Under the pieces are notes generated by a model. That model saw only the letters and a list, made by a program, of their open reading frames with translations, was not told the DNA's origin and ran no database searches. A DNA stretch of 64,000 nucleotides, taken from Cristatella mucedo. Taxonomy: Eukaryota > Bryozoa > Phylactolaemata > Cristatellidae. Below are positions 12,638 to 23,053 of the stretch, piece by piece. Where the stretch lies: NCBI GenBank assembly GCA_009760855.2, contig WPIO01000107.1, positions 62,001 through 126,000 on the forward strand, written 5' to 3'. Both the position numbers and the translations under genes were made by a program. Positions within the stretch are counted from its first letter, which is position 1; each line of letters begins with the position of its first letter.

Positions 12638-13282
12638 TCAGGCGATTGCAGCTGGTGCAAAACTCTGCAGCTAGGCATGTCTGTCGTGAGCGTCGCAGTT
12701 GCGACATTACTCCACTTCTCGCTGGACTGCACTAGCTACCAGTCAAGCAACGGATTGACTTCAAGGTTTTGTCCCTCACTTTTAGGTCCCTTCATTCTAT
12801 GGCTCCAGCCTATCTCTCCGACATACTCCCCCATCAGGCCAAGCATCGTAACACCCGCTTTTCGGAATTCAGCAGTCTAGAAATACCTTGTACAAACCTT
12901 AAATCCTTTGGAGACCGTGCATTTAGTTCGTATGCCCCAAAAGCCTGGAACTCACTTCCGACCTGCGTCAGAACATCCCCTGACTCGACCACATTTAAAA
13001 GAAACTTAAAAACACACCTATTTAGGACAGCATTTAGTGGGTCTCTGTGGTTCGTCCTTCACGTACTCATGCGTGCTGACACTGTGCATGCTGCCACTAA
13101 CCACATTTGCATGCTTACCGTGTGCATGTCACCCCTAACCCTGTTATTCATTTTGTTTGTTTTTCAAGCATGATTTTACTTACCATTTAGTTGCATTTCC
13201 CTTTTTAGCAAATGTAAAGCACCTAGAAAGAGATTAAGTTCTCTGAGGGCGCTTTATCAAGTACATTATTGTTGTTATTGTT
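12638..13282 (+). mobile_element. Family A LINE inserted inside the RLE LINE
   Basis: A 5'-truncated plus-strand copy starts at TCAGGCGATTGCAGCTGG, in the C-terminal ORF. It continues through the residues SLTFRSLHSMAPAYLSD and YAPKAWNSLPTC and the 3' UTR, and ends with the hairpin and ATTATTGTTGTTATTG. A GACGT at 12634-12638 and another at 13283-13287 flank it and could be a short target-site duplication. The host RLE LINE continues on either side in the opposite orientation. Confidence 0.85.
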
Positions 13283-13287
13283 GACGT

Positions 13288-13860
13288 GTGAGCCGCACAG
13301 GTAATCAATCCACGGGAGCGAGAACGTCCACAGGACTTCGAGCTTTTGCCACGGATGAGAAGGCATGCCTTGAGAAGGTTTATGTCCCTCGTTATGGAGT
13401 CGCAGGCCTACACTATCTCTGACCGTGGCTGCCCTAGCCCCTGCCGAGCTCCCAGGTGGAGTATGTACGATCCCTGAAACTTCATCCAGGATCGGTCTCA
13501 CGCTCCGCCGTGCTTCCAAGCTCCATTTATCTGGTCCGAATAGCCGTCCAAGCGCAAATGCGGCTTCTCCTGCCGCTAAGGCGAGCAACTGCAGACCCTC
13601 GGCCGACTCGGTTAAAAGGACCTGGTCGTCTGCCGGTGGTACACGCAGAGGTGGGTGCCGCCGATGGGTAAACAGATGTGGGCAGTGGCAGCGATCCCCA
13701 GATGCCGGGCTCCATCGCCAGATCGAATAGGATCGGCGACAGAGGGTCTCCGTGCCGGACGCCGGAGGAGGTGGTGAAGGGGGCGAATCTGCTCCATTGA
13801 TGGGTAGCTCTACAGTCGACCCGGCTTAGAGCCACTCCATGAAGGAGCAGAACGGCTTGT
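13288..13860 (-). mobile_element. LINE with restriction-like endonuclease, reverse transcriptase part (broken)
   Basis: This is the upstream part of the same minus-strand element as 11382-12637. The frame from 13835 contains SSGVRHGDPLSPILFDLAME, which is reverse transcriptase motif B. The frame then shifts. ADD of the catalytic motif is encoded at 13625-13633 and followed by QVLLTES, but a small insertion separates it from CVY. A further frame (13588 to about 13288) reads ALAAGEAAFALGRLFGPDKW. The order of blocks fits R2/NeSL/HERO-type elements. Sequence beyond 13860 no longer follows the family. Confidence 0.7.
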
Positions 13861-13861
13861 C

Positions 13862-14590
13862 CACGCCGATGTGTCGGTATTTATTAATAGATCCGGCGAA
13901 ATTGAGTTTTAGCTGTATTCTTTTTCTTCCCCATAGAGATACTTCGCACCTCGTTTTACAAGTATGCTGCTGCAAGTGTCTTAACTATGGCGTGCGGTTA
14001 AAAACAGAGCTTGCATGGAATGAACTATGCCACAACACAGCCCACTTATAACTTCGATGCCAGGCCGACAGGCGATAGCCTGTGAGACTAGGCCTCAGAT
14101 TCGCTGCTTTCTACGTGTCTGATCACTACCACTGCACGCTGGTATGCCTACTCAGCGGAAAGGAGCAGTGCCGATGAGCGATAGCACCTAAAGGTAACAG
14201 GTCTATGTCCGTGTGTAAGAGAAGTTTACTCGACAGTAATGAAGGCTGACCTACATCGGCACAAAGCCGCTAGATTGTTCTACTCTAGTACGACATGTGG
14301 CTTTCTATATTAACAGGAATTATCTGGTCTCTTTTCTAATCTATTTCTGTCCAGAAACTATGAAATGCTTATATATTAGCACTGCATTTGGTCCATGTTT
14401 TGCTGAATAGGCCGCGAGCTAAACCAGCAGGATAACAACTGATAATTTCTCAGTCCTGGCTCCTGAAGTGTAGTAAATAGGAGCCGATTATGCACAAACT
14501 TAGTGTAGAGTCCAAATAAAAGCTGACGCCGTGAGATCAGCAATCAGCGGCAATTGCTGAATCGGCGTCGACATATGAGCTAATTTGAGC
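13862..14590. other. Stretch with no identifiable feature
   Basis: There are no convincing open frames, no repeat homology to the other elements in the window and no simple repeat. Confidence 0.4.
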
Positions 14591-15004
14591 TCTGTGCCAC
14601 GCAGCCGCTGATATAGTCATGGCCACCGTCGAACTGCGGCTGTCAAATAGACTGGTGACGTTGCCAAATCTGGCTGGTCAAGATAAGGCATTAGAGCCCT
14701 TCGCCACTTCTGAATTCCTGCCTAAGCCAAAATACATTCATGCAATGGTGCATCGCTTAGAAATCGCTAGCCGTACCTTGAGGACGAGGCTCCACTAGCG
14801 TTTGTCGTGCTTTATCTGAGACTGTCGCCGTCACGAGCGTTGTGCATGCGGTTTCGTTAAGACCAGACGGGAAGTTGCGCACACCATTTGTCAAGAAAAG
14901 ATTGGATTCTAGAATAGCAATATTAAATAAGCGTAGGTTGTGCTCCGTCCTCATCGTGAGATGAGCCTTGCCGGGTTAAACGACAACACTGTTGCTTCCC
15001 CCCT

Positions 15005-15180
15005 CCGCAGAGAACTGGCCCCAAAACTTGGCTCTGTCGCACACCTCATATCTCACGCACAGCTTCTGAAGAGCTTCCGGTACGCTGAATTAAGGCCAAA
15101 GGTGTAAGGAAATTGCTCATCACCGGGTACCAAGACCCAAGTGCTCCCACGACTATTGGTAATGCAGATACTGGAGCCCA
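15005..15180 (-). mobile_element. Second RLE-type LINE remnant
   Basis: The minus strand encodes LPIVVGALGSWYP at 15165-15127. This is the block that follows the endonuclease in R2/NeSL/HERO-like elements (compare VVGTLGSWFPEND at 11.6 kb). A decayed region follows that would encode the YRxLFRR helix in a shifted frame. No other domain is preserved. The 65-codon minus frame at 14757-14954 may be its 3' continuation, but I cannot show it. Confidence 0.55.
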
Positions 15181-15224
15181 ACCGTGGCACCTAAAAAATA
15201 TTCCTGTTCTAAAGTGAAATTTAA

Positions 15225-15968
15225 TTAGACCACCCTATCAGCTCCACAGTGAAGTCTACCTACTTTCAGCTGCATAACATTGTTAAAATGTAGGCTTGTT
15301 TGCAAAGAGATATCACATCGGTTTTGGAAATTGGTTCATGCATCTGTGACATCCAGTCTTGAATTCTGTGACTTTAGCTTACTGGTCTACAGCCCTGTTC
15401 ATCACTCTTACAGTTAGCCCAAAAGTCGGCAACTAGGCTTTCATAATGCGAGCGTCACAGTTACCATATCACCCCACTTCTTGCTAACCTGAACCGATTG
15501 CCACTCAAGCAACACACCTAAGTTGAGATGTGCTCACTTATTTTGGTCTCTTCCTTTTGGGCTCCAGTTTAAATGCCAGATCTACTGAACCACCAGACTA
15601 AGCTTCGTACCACCGACTTTTCCGAATCGAACTGTTTACCTATCCCTGAACTAGCCTCAAATTCTTTGGAGATCGTGCCTCCAGTTTGTTTGCTATCAAA
15701 ACCTGGAGCTTAATCCCGACTTACATCACGATCGCTACTGAGTTGGTCTCATTTAAAAAGAAACTAAAAGCTCATCCATTTACCACAGCATTTAGAATGT
15801 TTCCGTGATTCATCCTTAATTTGCTTATGTGAGCTGACACTGTCTGGTTTTTTGTTAATCAAGGTACCGCTAGCCATTCGATCGGGCTTCCTTTGTAGCA
15901 AATGTAAAGTGAAAGATATTGAGTTCTCTGAGGGTGCTATATCAATGTATTATTATTATTGCTATTAA
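15225..15968 (+). mobile_element. Family A LINE, old 3' half
   Basis: The nucleotide order follows family A from the block TCAGCTCCACAGTGAAGTC (encoding ISSTVKS) through the C-terminal ORF with many stops, the 3' UTR, a damaged hairpin (AAAGATATTGAGTTCTCTGA) and the tail ATCAATGTATTATTATTATT. Confidence 0.8.
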
Positions 15969-15971
15969 ATC

Positions 15972-16120
15972 CTGCACAATACCTGAGTATTTCGTGATCT
16001 GTCAACCTCAGGGTGTGGCCTAGGTATCCTCGTCGTTGTCGAACGTAACCACCACGTCCGCCGACGGTGATTATTCTTACCCCGTCGTCGACGACGAGAT
16101 GCGGGAGCAGTGAGCACACT
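15972..16120 (-). mobile_element. LINE C-terminal remnant of unknown clade
   Basis: A minus-strand frame contains YLGHTLRLTDHEILRY. This resembles the WLGHVLRM...R motif near the C-terminus of several LINE clades. The segment is short, GC-rich and abuts the family A tail. The clade cannot be decided. Confidence 0.35.
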
Positions 16121-16683
16121 ACAGAGCATCAATCCTGCGTTGGCCACTGTAACAGCAAAACGCTCCTGCTTCAGTATCTAATTCTGTCATCTAATCAAAG
16201 ATCCTTGTTAGTCTCAAGTTGAGGTGATTGTTGCCTGTTGTTAACATCAATGATTGTATTTTTGGAGCTATCAGTCGTGAAGAGAGCTAAATAGCTTAAT
16301 AATCAAAAGAGCCTTTTGCAAAGCTCTGGGCTAGGTGTTTGTGGCAAGTAACCTTTGTTATATGGGCTGGCCTAATTATGCTTCAAGATGACACTCTATC
16401 ACTTAGAAAGGAAAATCGTAGCACGATATGAAATAGTAATTGCTTAAGTGAACTACCCAGTCTTTCTAATAGGGGGATCTTCGGCGTGAAGCTTCACCGG
16501 GTTTTTTGTATGAGGAATCTACCTAAGTTCGAGCCAATTAGCCTGAAAGGGGCTAGGAAAAATAATAATTTCTTGAAGAGAGTGAACGTTTTCAATGCAC
16601 GGAAGCTGTATTTTATTTTAAAAGATTTTTTGAAAACAGCAACGACGGCTGCCTGTTATTTAACAAATACAATGCAAAGGCCT

Positions 16684-17226
16684 AACCCTCACCCACAAGG
16701 CCCACCACGGCTTGGCTCCTCCATACCCAGCTGAACTGCTGCACCAGTTTCAGCCACCTAGGTTCTGAATGGACAATAAATTAGCCGTTCTCCTTATCCA
16801 CTTTAAGACCGTTGGCGACAGGACCTTTAGCCCTGCAGGTCGTAGACTGTAGAACTCGCTTCCATGATTCTTACGCCACGACAACTACATCTCGGCTGCC
16901 GATTATGGTTCATCGTTTCTACGAAGCCGAGCTGCTACTTTCATTCTACTCAATACTGCAACCGATCTCGTGAATCTGCTATGCTTCCCACTTTGTCTTT
17001 GTTAAGTGAGATAAAGTCTTTTGGCTACTGATTGCCCACAGACAGCTGCTTAGGCTGTAAGTGCACTATAGAAAACTCTCCGGCATCACACCCACATAGT
17101 AAAGCGCCTCGAAAGAGATTGAGTTCTCTGATGGTGCTGTATCAAGTGCACTAATATTATCAAGTGCATTAATATTATAGTCTGTATGACTTTGTGGAGA
17201 TACAGACTGAGATGCATTACATTACA
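16684..17226 (+). mobile_element. Family B LINE (CR1/L2 group) 3' end
   Basis: The decayed coding part corresponds to HKARHGLAPPYLAELLHQF and SFSSAGPRLWNLLP in the copy at 31.2 kb. It is followed by the family B 3' UTR and the tail ATACAGACTGAGATGCATTACATTACAT, written here in two parts: ATACAGACTGAGATG and CATTACATTACAT. It is interrupted at 17100-17180 by a minimal family A insertion. Confidence 0.8.
17100..17180 (+). mobile_element. Hairpin-only family A insertion
   Basis: About 80 bases begin exactly at the family A terminal stem (TAAAGCGCCTCGAAAGAG) and end in its tail, with the piece TATCAAGTGCA-TAATAT duplicated. It splits the family B 3' UTR. ATAG occurs on both sides (17096-17099 and 17177-17180) as a candidate target-site duplication. 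Confidence 0.75.
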
Positions 17227-17670
17227 TAGCATCAAAGGAGATTTCCTAGCAGGCTATCTTCGCAAAAGGCGGCAACACTCACGGGGAGAGTGAAAAGCAA
17301 GGACTTGCTGTTTCTTTGCTTAGTATAAGAACCTACTTATAAAAAGAAATTTAAATTAAAATTTAGATAATTTAAATACTTCATTTGATATTGCTGCTGT
17401 CAAGCAATAATGGCTATCGTCGAAGCTTACAATACACCAAAAGACACGCTGCTCCAGAAATAAAAAATACTCAATAATACGATTCGCAACTGTGACCTAG
17501 TTTGTAAAGAGCGAGCACATTACATCCCTCCGGCATAGACCCGACTCACGTCACAGGCTGGAACTACCTGATCGCTATTTGGAGGACGTTAAAGAGTCCG
17601 GTCAGGATGCTACCATAACCAGCATAGATCGGCGATATTTCTATATCGGGGGAGAGGTCCTCTGACTAAT

Positions 17671-17750
17671 GGTTAAGGCCTTTGGCTTTATTTAGGCTTA
17701 AGGTTTAAGGTTTGGGGCTTAAGGCTTAAGAGTTAACGGTTAAATGTTCA
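17671..17750. repeat. Degenerate GGTTTAA/GGCTTAA repeat
   Basis: Irregular units such as GGCTTAAGGTTTAAGG run for about 80 bases. Confidence 0.6.
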
Positions 17751-17790
17751 TGTACCTACATAAGCAGATATGCGTTGTGCGGAATATGTA

Positions 17791-18325
17791 GTGCGTTCGT
17801 GACCCCCCCCCCCCCGTGTGTTGGGCGTTTTTCAGCGGAAGCTCTCGACTGTGGTGGACGTCGACTCCGACTAGCCAAGCAGTTACTCAGATAGCCGGAT
17901 CTTATACGGAGTACGCTCGTACTGTTGGATCTGGAGTCGGTACAACGGCCGGACTTCGGAAGCCGACTGACTAACTAACCTTTTTGATCGGGATTGCTGC
18001 GGCATTCTGCGGCCCCATTGTGTACTGTGTACAGGACCCTCCCCGTAGACTTGGTTAGTTCGCCTGTTGTTGTTGGCACATGCGATAATATAAAGAGGTT
18101 TGACCTGACGGCCGCTCGTCTTACCCTAGCTCAGTAGCGTGGTGAGTGGCCGCGTGGCCGGAGTATGGCAGGGCTTGGTGGGAAATAGCCTCAGACAATT
18201 GGAATTCGGCTACATTTTGGTGATCCTGACGTAACTACTTGTCTAGTTGGAGTCGACATCCTCAACAGTCGAGAGCTTCCGCCGAAAGACGCCAACACAC
18301 GGGGAGGGGGGCGTTCACGAACACG
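17791..18325. repeat. Long inverted repeat around an LTR-like end
   Basis: The left arm at about 17791-17890 is repeated in reverse complement at about 18233-18325. The clearest shared block is CGGAAGCTCTCGACTGT on the left, found as ACAGTCGAGAGCTTCCG on the right. The arms also share AGTCGAC, the CGTGTGTTGG block and a C-rich/G-rich run. Identity is about 80% over 65 or more bases. The left C run (17803-17815) is a 13-base homopolymer. Confidence 0.75.
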
Positions 18326-18330
18326 CCACA
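18019..18330 (+). mobile_element. Possible LTR end plus tRNA-Trp-like primer binding site
   Basis: TACA at 18211-18214 is followed by TTT and then TGGTGATCCTGACGTAACT at 18218-18236. The established tRNA-Trp primer site of CsRn1/Kabuki-clade Ty3/gypsy elements is TGGTGACCCCGACGTGATC. This site differs at four positions. A TATA-like ATAATATAAAG lies upstream in the proposed LTR. The LTR start near 18019 is a guess. No gag or pol frame follows convincingly. Confidence 0.35.
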
Positions 18331-18659
18331 CGGGGAACGCAGAATATACAAGTTTCAACAACGAGCGTGCTACCCTGCTCCGCTCGGGCCTTGGGCACTC
18401 TTTGCCTTGCGTGGGTGGCAGCATCGCCGGAGCACGCATGCACGAATCCAGATGCATAACTTGGCGAGACCGGAAGGCTCCAACACCACGACTTACTCGG
18501 CAACTTCTCCTACCCATGAGCCCCGGTGACCTCTCGTCACCGCAGATCCGGTCATGCCGAAGGTTTGACCCCGGCCTAGCTGGTGACCTTACCCTTATTG
18601 CAGCCGTCAGGTTCCAGCCAACCGAGCCTAGCTTGGTTAAAAAATATTGCTAGCAAGTA

Positions 18660-21600
18660 AACTGAGATTGATCGCTGACATATTTTGGGTGGATAAACAT
18701 ACGAGGTTGGCCATCCACTAGCGTTTGCTGAATAAACGAATGCCTCTACTTCGTTGGATATAATCAATAGCTTGGGCTTTGGTATTCAAATAAAAATAAC
18801 ATTGCAGCAATCCCTACACCCTATGCTGGTAAGATAAAATAATAAAAAATTGTGTGATCATCAGATAGAATCCCAAAAAGACAGTTTTCTAAATATTAGC
18901 TTTCAGGGTGACGACATTCCTATAATTGCCTATCATGCCAGACCATCAAAACAATCTTCAGTCGGCAGCCTTACCAGCATATCCTCAGTTCTCCCGACGT
19001 TTTGAAGAGGGTGATCATAAGAAGTGTACTGCTTGAGGATGACATTTCGTTGCTGCACTAATAAGGGAGCTTAATATTAGCCAGACTACTACTGTATTTG
19101 GCACATCCAAATTGCTGGTCGGCTGTGCTTTTTTAATCAAGCTATGGCAAAAACAATTTAGTCATTTAGGTTGATACTTTTAAGAATAGCACGGGACCAA
19201 AGTTTAGCACGACTTAACGCATTTTACTCAACTGTGAACGATGGCATCCTTGTCAACCTACGAACCGGTCAAATAATCAAAGTGGTACTACTTGACCCTT
19301 GCCTTGCATGGCTAGTCACTGAAATGATGAAAGTGCATGCATTTTAAAATTTCCCTGGCATATCTGAATTACCATATGAAAACTATACTTAAGTGCTAGA
19401 TTCAGTCTGGATTTTTTACGAAGCCCAGTAATTAAGCTCTATAATTGTGGAATAACATACTACACACCCATACGCACTGAAATTAAGCTAAATAATTAGG
19501 AACTCAGCATTTTCATTGTAGCCATTAGTCATTCTGGTTTTAATCTCAAAATGCACACAAAGCATCTAATCACATTGCAATCTTAGCGTCTAAACTTGAG
19601 TAATGGGTTTTATAAATTCATCTATATTTATATCATACGATCTCCCTCACCAGCCAAGGTTGGCTATATATTAAAGGTTTCTGACATATTTACACATGTA
19701 GTTAGACACATTAGAAATTTTGCATAAATAATGGTTTCCGCATGTCTTTTCTGCTTTGTGCTGTGTCTACGATTTTTAAAATCTCAGGAGGAACAGCAAG
19801 CGAATAACAGACAAATGGCAAAATTGGACACTAGGACTTTTCAATATAAAAACTCCTAATATTAATCTAATCCAAAATATGCATCTAAGCGATAGCTGAC
19901 GTTCTCGGGAAGCAATATTGCTGCTACAACAGTGCGACCATCAGCAGTACCAGTAGCCGCTCAATGCGTTTAACTTAAAAAGATCAAAAGCTCATTATGC
20001 ACCACGATAACGACACGGCACACACTCATTTACAGGCTTAACAGAGCTCACTAGTGCTATATAAACTAGCAGACCGTAACTCCTGCAAAGCTACTGCATT
20101 CAGCTCCCTACTTTCCATAGTTTCCAGGTAGTAAGTCTTGCATAATTCGATCGTACTTAATCTCAAATCGCGTTTTTCTTAAGCCTGTCTTGGAAAGGTC
20201 TAAGCCGCTCTCATTTAAACGCCAGCAAAGCTCACAGGTAGTTATCGAGGTTCAGCTGTGCAGCTCAAAGTTTGTTGTTGTAGGCTACTGTAATATGGTA
20301 ATGACTTGACATCAGAATGAGTTCGTAGCTTAAAGAGAGGTCCCAAATCGTTGCAACTAAGTCAAGTGAGGTTTACCGTCTAAGTGCTGCGATTAGGCAA
20401 GTAAAGTAAATCTTTACGGCAGATGACTGGCACTAAAATGCAGTTTACTGAGCTAACAAACGCTTCTGCTTTTTTAATGTAATTATTGATTTTGGAATTC
20501 CTTGTTTTATTAAAATAATATTACGTGAACTTAATTAAATACCCTATGCAGAAAAGTATTAAGTGAAATGCATCTCTTTGATGTACATCTCTTAATTACA
20601 CTTCTTTTCTAAATTCCCAGCTATAAGAGTGCTATGATCGTGCAACCTTGCACACTATTGCTAAGATCTCCAGCCACACCTTTGCTAGGGTTTTATCCGA
20701 AGTTCATCGGGCGTTTTACAAGTGGTTGGTCATAAGAAGAAAAGGTTTGAGGGTCACAATTTGACGCTGAACTAATAAAAGAATTAATATTCATCGGACT
20801 AGGATTATTTTCGAGTATTACATTGCTGGTCAACCGGGCTTGTTCAAACAAGCTATTGCTACAATTTATATCCTTCATCTGATCGCTTCAATTAAGTATT
20901 CAAAAATTTAATTATGCAATTTTGACTTCGAATGCTAGCGCATTGCAGCAAGCCTCAACTTCAGCAGTAAGCAATTCTCACAATTGTTCATGATATTTAT
21001 TTTTTTCTTCGGTAAAACTTTGAACCAGCAAGTGAATCTATAGGAAGCTCTTTACCTTAAGGATGTGGATAATCGAAGCGCTACTGAAAGAGCAGCTTAC
21101 AAACTCACTGCCTGGCACCTTACTGCTACATGAAATGCTGGCTAACTGCTGATACAATTGGAGCGCTTTTACTAAGCCGACCAATTTTTATATTATTAAA
21201 ACAACATGATATATATTCACTGACACTATAACCAAGCCAAACAATCATGCACTTACTATTTTGATGGTATATTTTAGTCACTGCGTATTTGAATCTCCGG
21301 ATGCATCTTAATTAAACTTTTACTTAGTAAAACTCCGAACCAAATTTAAAATATTCAAGTTAGGAGCTCAAAAGTATCGCTTTCATATAGGATCTGCAGC
21401 TGAGTAGTACGCGTTATAAAAATTACCAAATCGTGTGGCACTTTTAGTTAGCTAGAAATCAATACGGCCATAAGGTTGCAAGGAGTTTTTAAGACAAAAT
21501 GGTGCTCCCGAAAAAATATATTTCTACTTTGCCCTGTTTCTCCAATTGTTCTGGTTTAAAAAATATCAGTAGCTGAATGCAATTAAAATATTAACGTGTT

Positions 21601-22000
21601 TAAATATGTTGCAAAAACAGATACTTATCTTAGTGATAAAAGTGAATGCAGATGAACAGCAAATAAGTACAATTATAAATAAATACTATTTGCCTCAAAC
21701 GAACTAGGTCTAGCAGTCTTTCGGCTTTCAGAGACATGATGATAGGGAGGTGTATTATAAGTTGGCTTTAAAAGGCCGCTAAAAACTCATGTTCGACCGC
21801 TTCAGCTTGGGACTTCAGCATTGTTGTATAGTCGTATCCAGCCATTTGTGCTAAGAATAACTCTAAATATTGTCAATAATTAGGGAAATCCATTGTCAGT
21901 AACTCCAAGTACTACTGTGTGCTATCGATCATCATGTTAATCAATGGAAGATGTGAGGACTGCATAGCGAAAAAAAGGCTGAGCCAAGGAGGTTTCTTCA
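18660..22000. other. AT-rich stretch with no identifiable feature
   Basis: Stops are frequent in all frames. No LINE, SINE or simple repeat was recognised across about 3.3 kb. This is the quietest part of the window and may be intron or intergenic DNA. Confidence 0.5.
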
Positions 22001-22039
22001 AATTAATCGTAGGGAAGGTATACATTACTGATACCTACA

Positions 22040-22272
22040 TTATTGGCATCCCGTTACATTCAGAACTTTAACACACATCTGCCGATATACTATATCTTCC
22101 GTTGCTCCACCTGTTTCTATTTCGAACTCTTTAAACATGTTCCCCATGCTGAGACGTACGATTATTCTGCTGAACCTTTCCCAGAAAGTTCGCTTTATGA
22201 GCAGCGCAGACATGTGGCTGCTGAAATAATATACAATGTATTGATATCTTGTAATATTGGTGTAGTCATTCC
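22040..22272 (-). CDS. Possible terminal exon, unrecognised
   Basis: On the minus strand a good acceptor (TATATTATTTCAG) precedes a frame of about 60 residues that contains KRTFWERFSRIIVRL and ETGGATEDIVYRQMCVKV. It ends at a TAA near 22040. The opposite strand also has an open frame (22043-22279), so the strand is uncertain. It could belong to the same transcription unit as the gene at 23.05-25.3 kb or be chance. Confidence 0.25.
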
Positions 22273-22366
22273 AGCTTGAAGCTTCAAGTACCATGATACT
22301 ATCTTGTAAGTGAATCTTGAAACTATGAACTAATGTTATGGTGCTTGACTCGTCCCTTACAAGTTA

Positions 22367-22578
22367 TGAAGGACGACGAACAAGTGGTTTGGCAGTACTT
22401 AAATCAGCTCATCACATTTGAAAAGATAGCCCGAATTGAGTTATATAACGAAGAATTAAATCTTTGTAAACTTTTAAAAAGTCTTTTACTAACACCCTGT
22501 GGAAAAATGTCGGTCAGAATGACGCTACTCTTTAATTTCTACCAGATATCTCAGCCACATATTAATATGATATCATGA
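22367..22578 (+). CDS. Possible coding exon, unrecognised
   Basis: The plus-strand frame after CTTACAAG reads VMKDDEQVVWQYLNQL and then TFEKIARIELYNEELNLC before turning into less convincing sequence and a stop. The charged and aromatic composition is protein-like, but there is no recognised family. Confidence 0.2.
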
Positions 22579-22902
22579 TGTTTCTACAGCGCCACCAGAG
22601 AGCTTAATTTATGTCTAGGCACTGTACAGTGGCTTTTTGACGAAAATCAACCACATAATCCATTAAATGAAGTATCACTGACATAATGATAAAGTACATT
22701 AAATTCCGGTGCGAGGACAAATGTCATAACGCTGGTGATGCGAACGCGGTTTGTCTGAGGACCTTTAACTCACACGCTCCTCAGTACTTGTCCTTGTACC
22801 TCCATCTACATTCTCACATTAGCCGACGTCGTCTCTTTACGAAATCTAAGCTTTGAATTCCATGCCTATGACACTAACCTCTTCTTACACTTAAAAATTA
22901 AC

Positions 22903-23050
22903 CTGGTATGGTCCGGCAGTTAGTGTGGGTGCTCACCCCGACCAAGGTCTGGCTGAGGTCGTGGGCTCAAGCCCCAACGCATTTGTGAAGAGCCTGAATA
23001 GAGATTAGGTTTTCTTAAGGTCTACACAAATTAGTTTCATTTGTTTATTT
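22903..23050 (+). mobile_element. tRNA-derived SINE with L2-type tail
   Basis: The B-box-like GGGCTCAAGCCCC is at 22963-22975. Upstream is TGGTCCGGCAGTTAG, in the A-box position. The 3' part (AGCCTGAATAGAGATTAGG, TTTTCTTAAGG) is a decayed form of the stem-loop at the family A 3' end. It closely matches the copy at 63.3 kb. Confidence 0.7.
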
Positions 23051-23053
23051 TAT

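Noticed and set aside
17671-17750. Telomere-like repeat
   Set aside because: Units vary between GGTTTAA, GGCTTAA and others, are few, and match no animal telomere motif exactly.
22903-23050. Functional tRNA gene
   Set aside because: The B box is good, but the sequence cannot be folded as a full cloverleaf and continues into a LINE-type tail, so it is a SINE.
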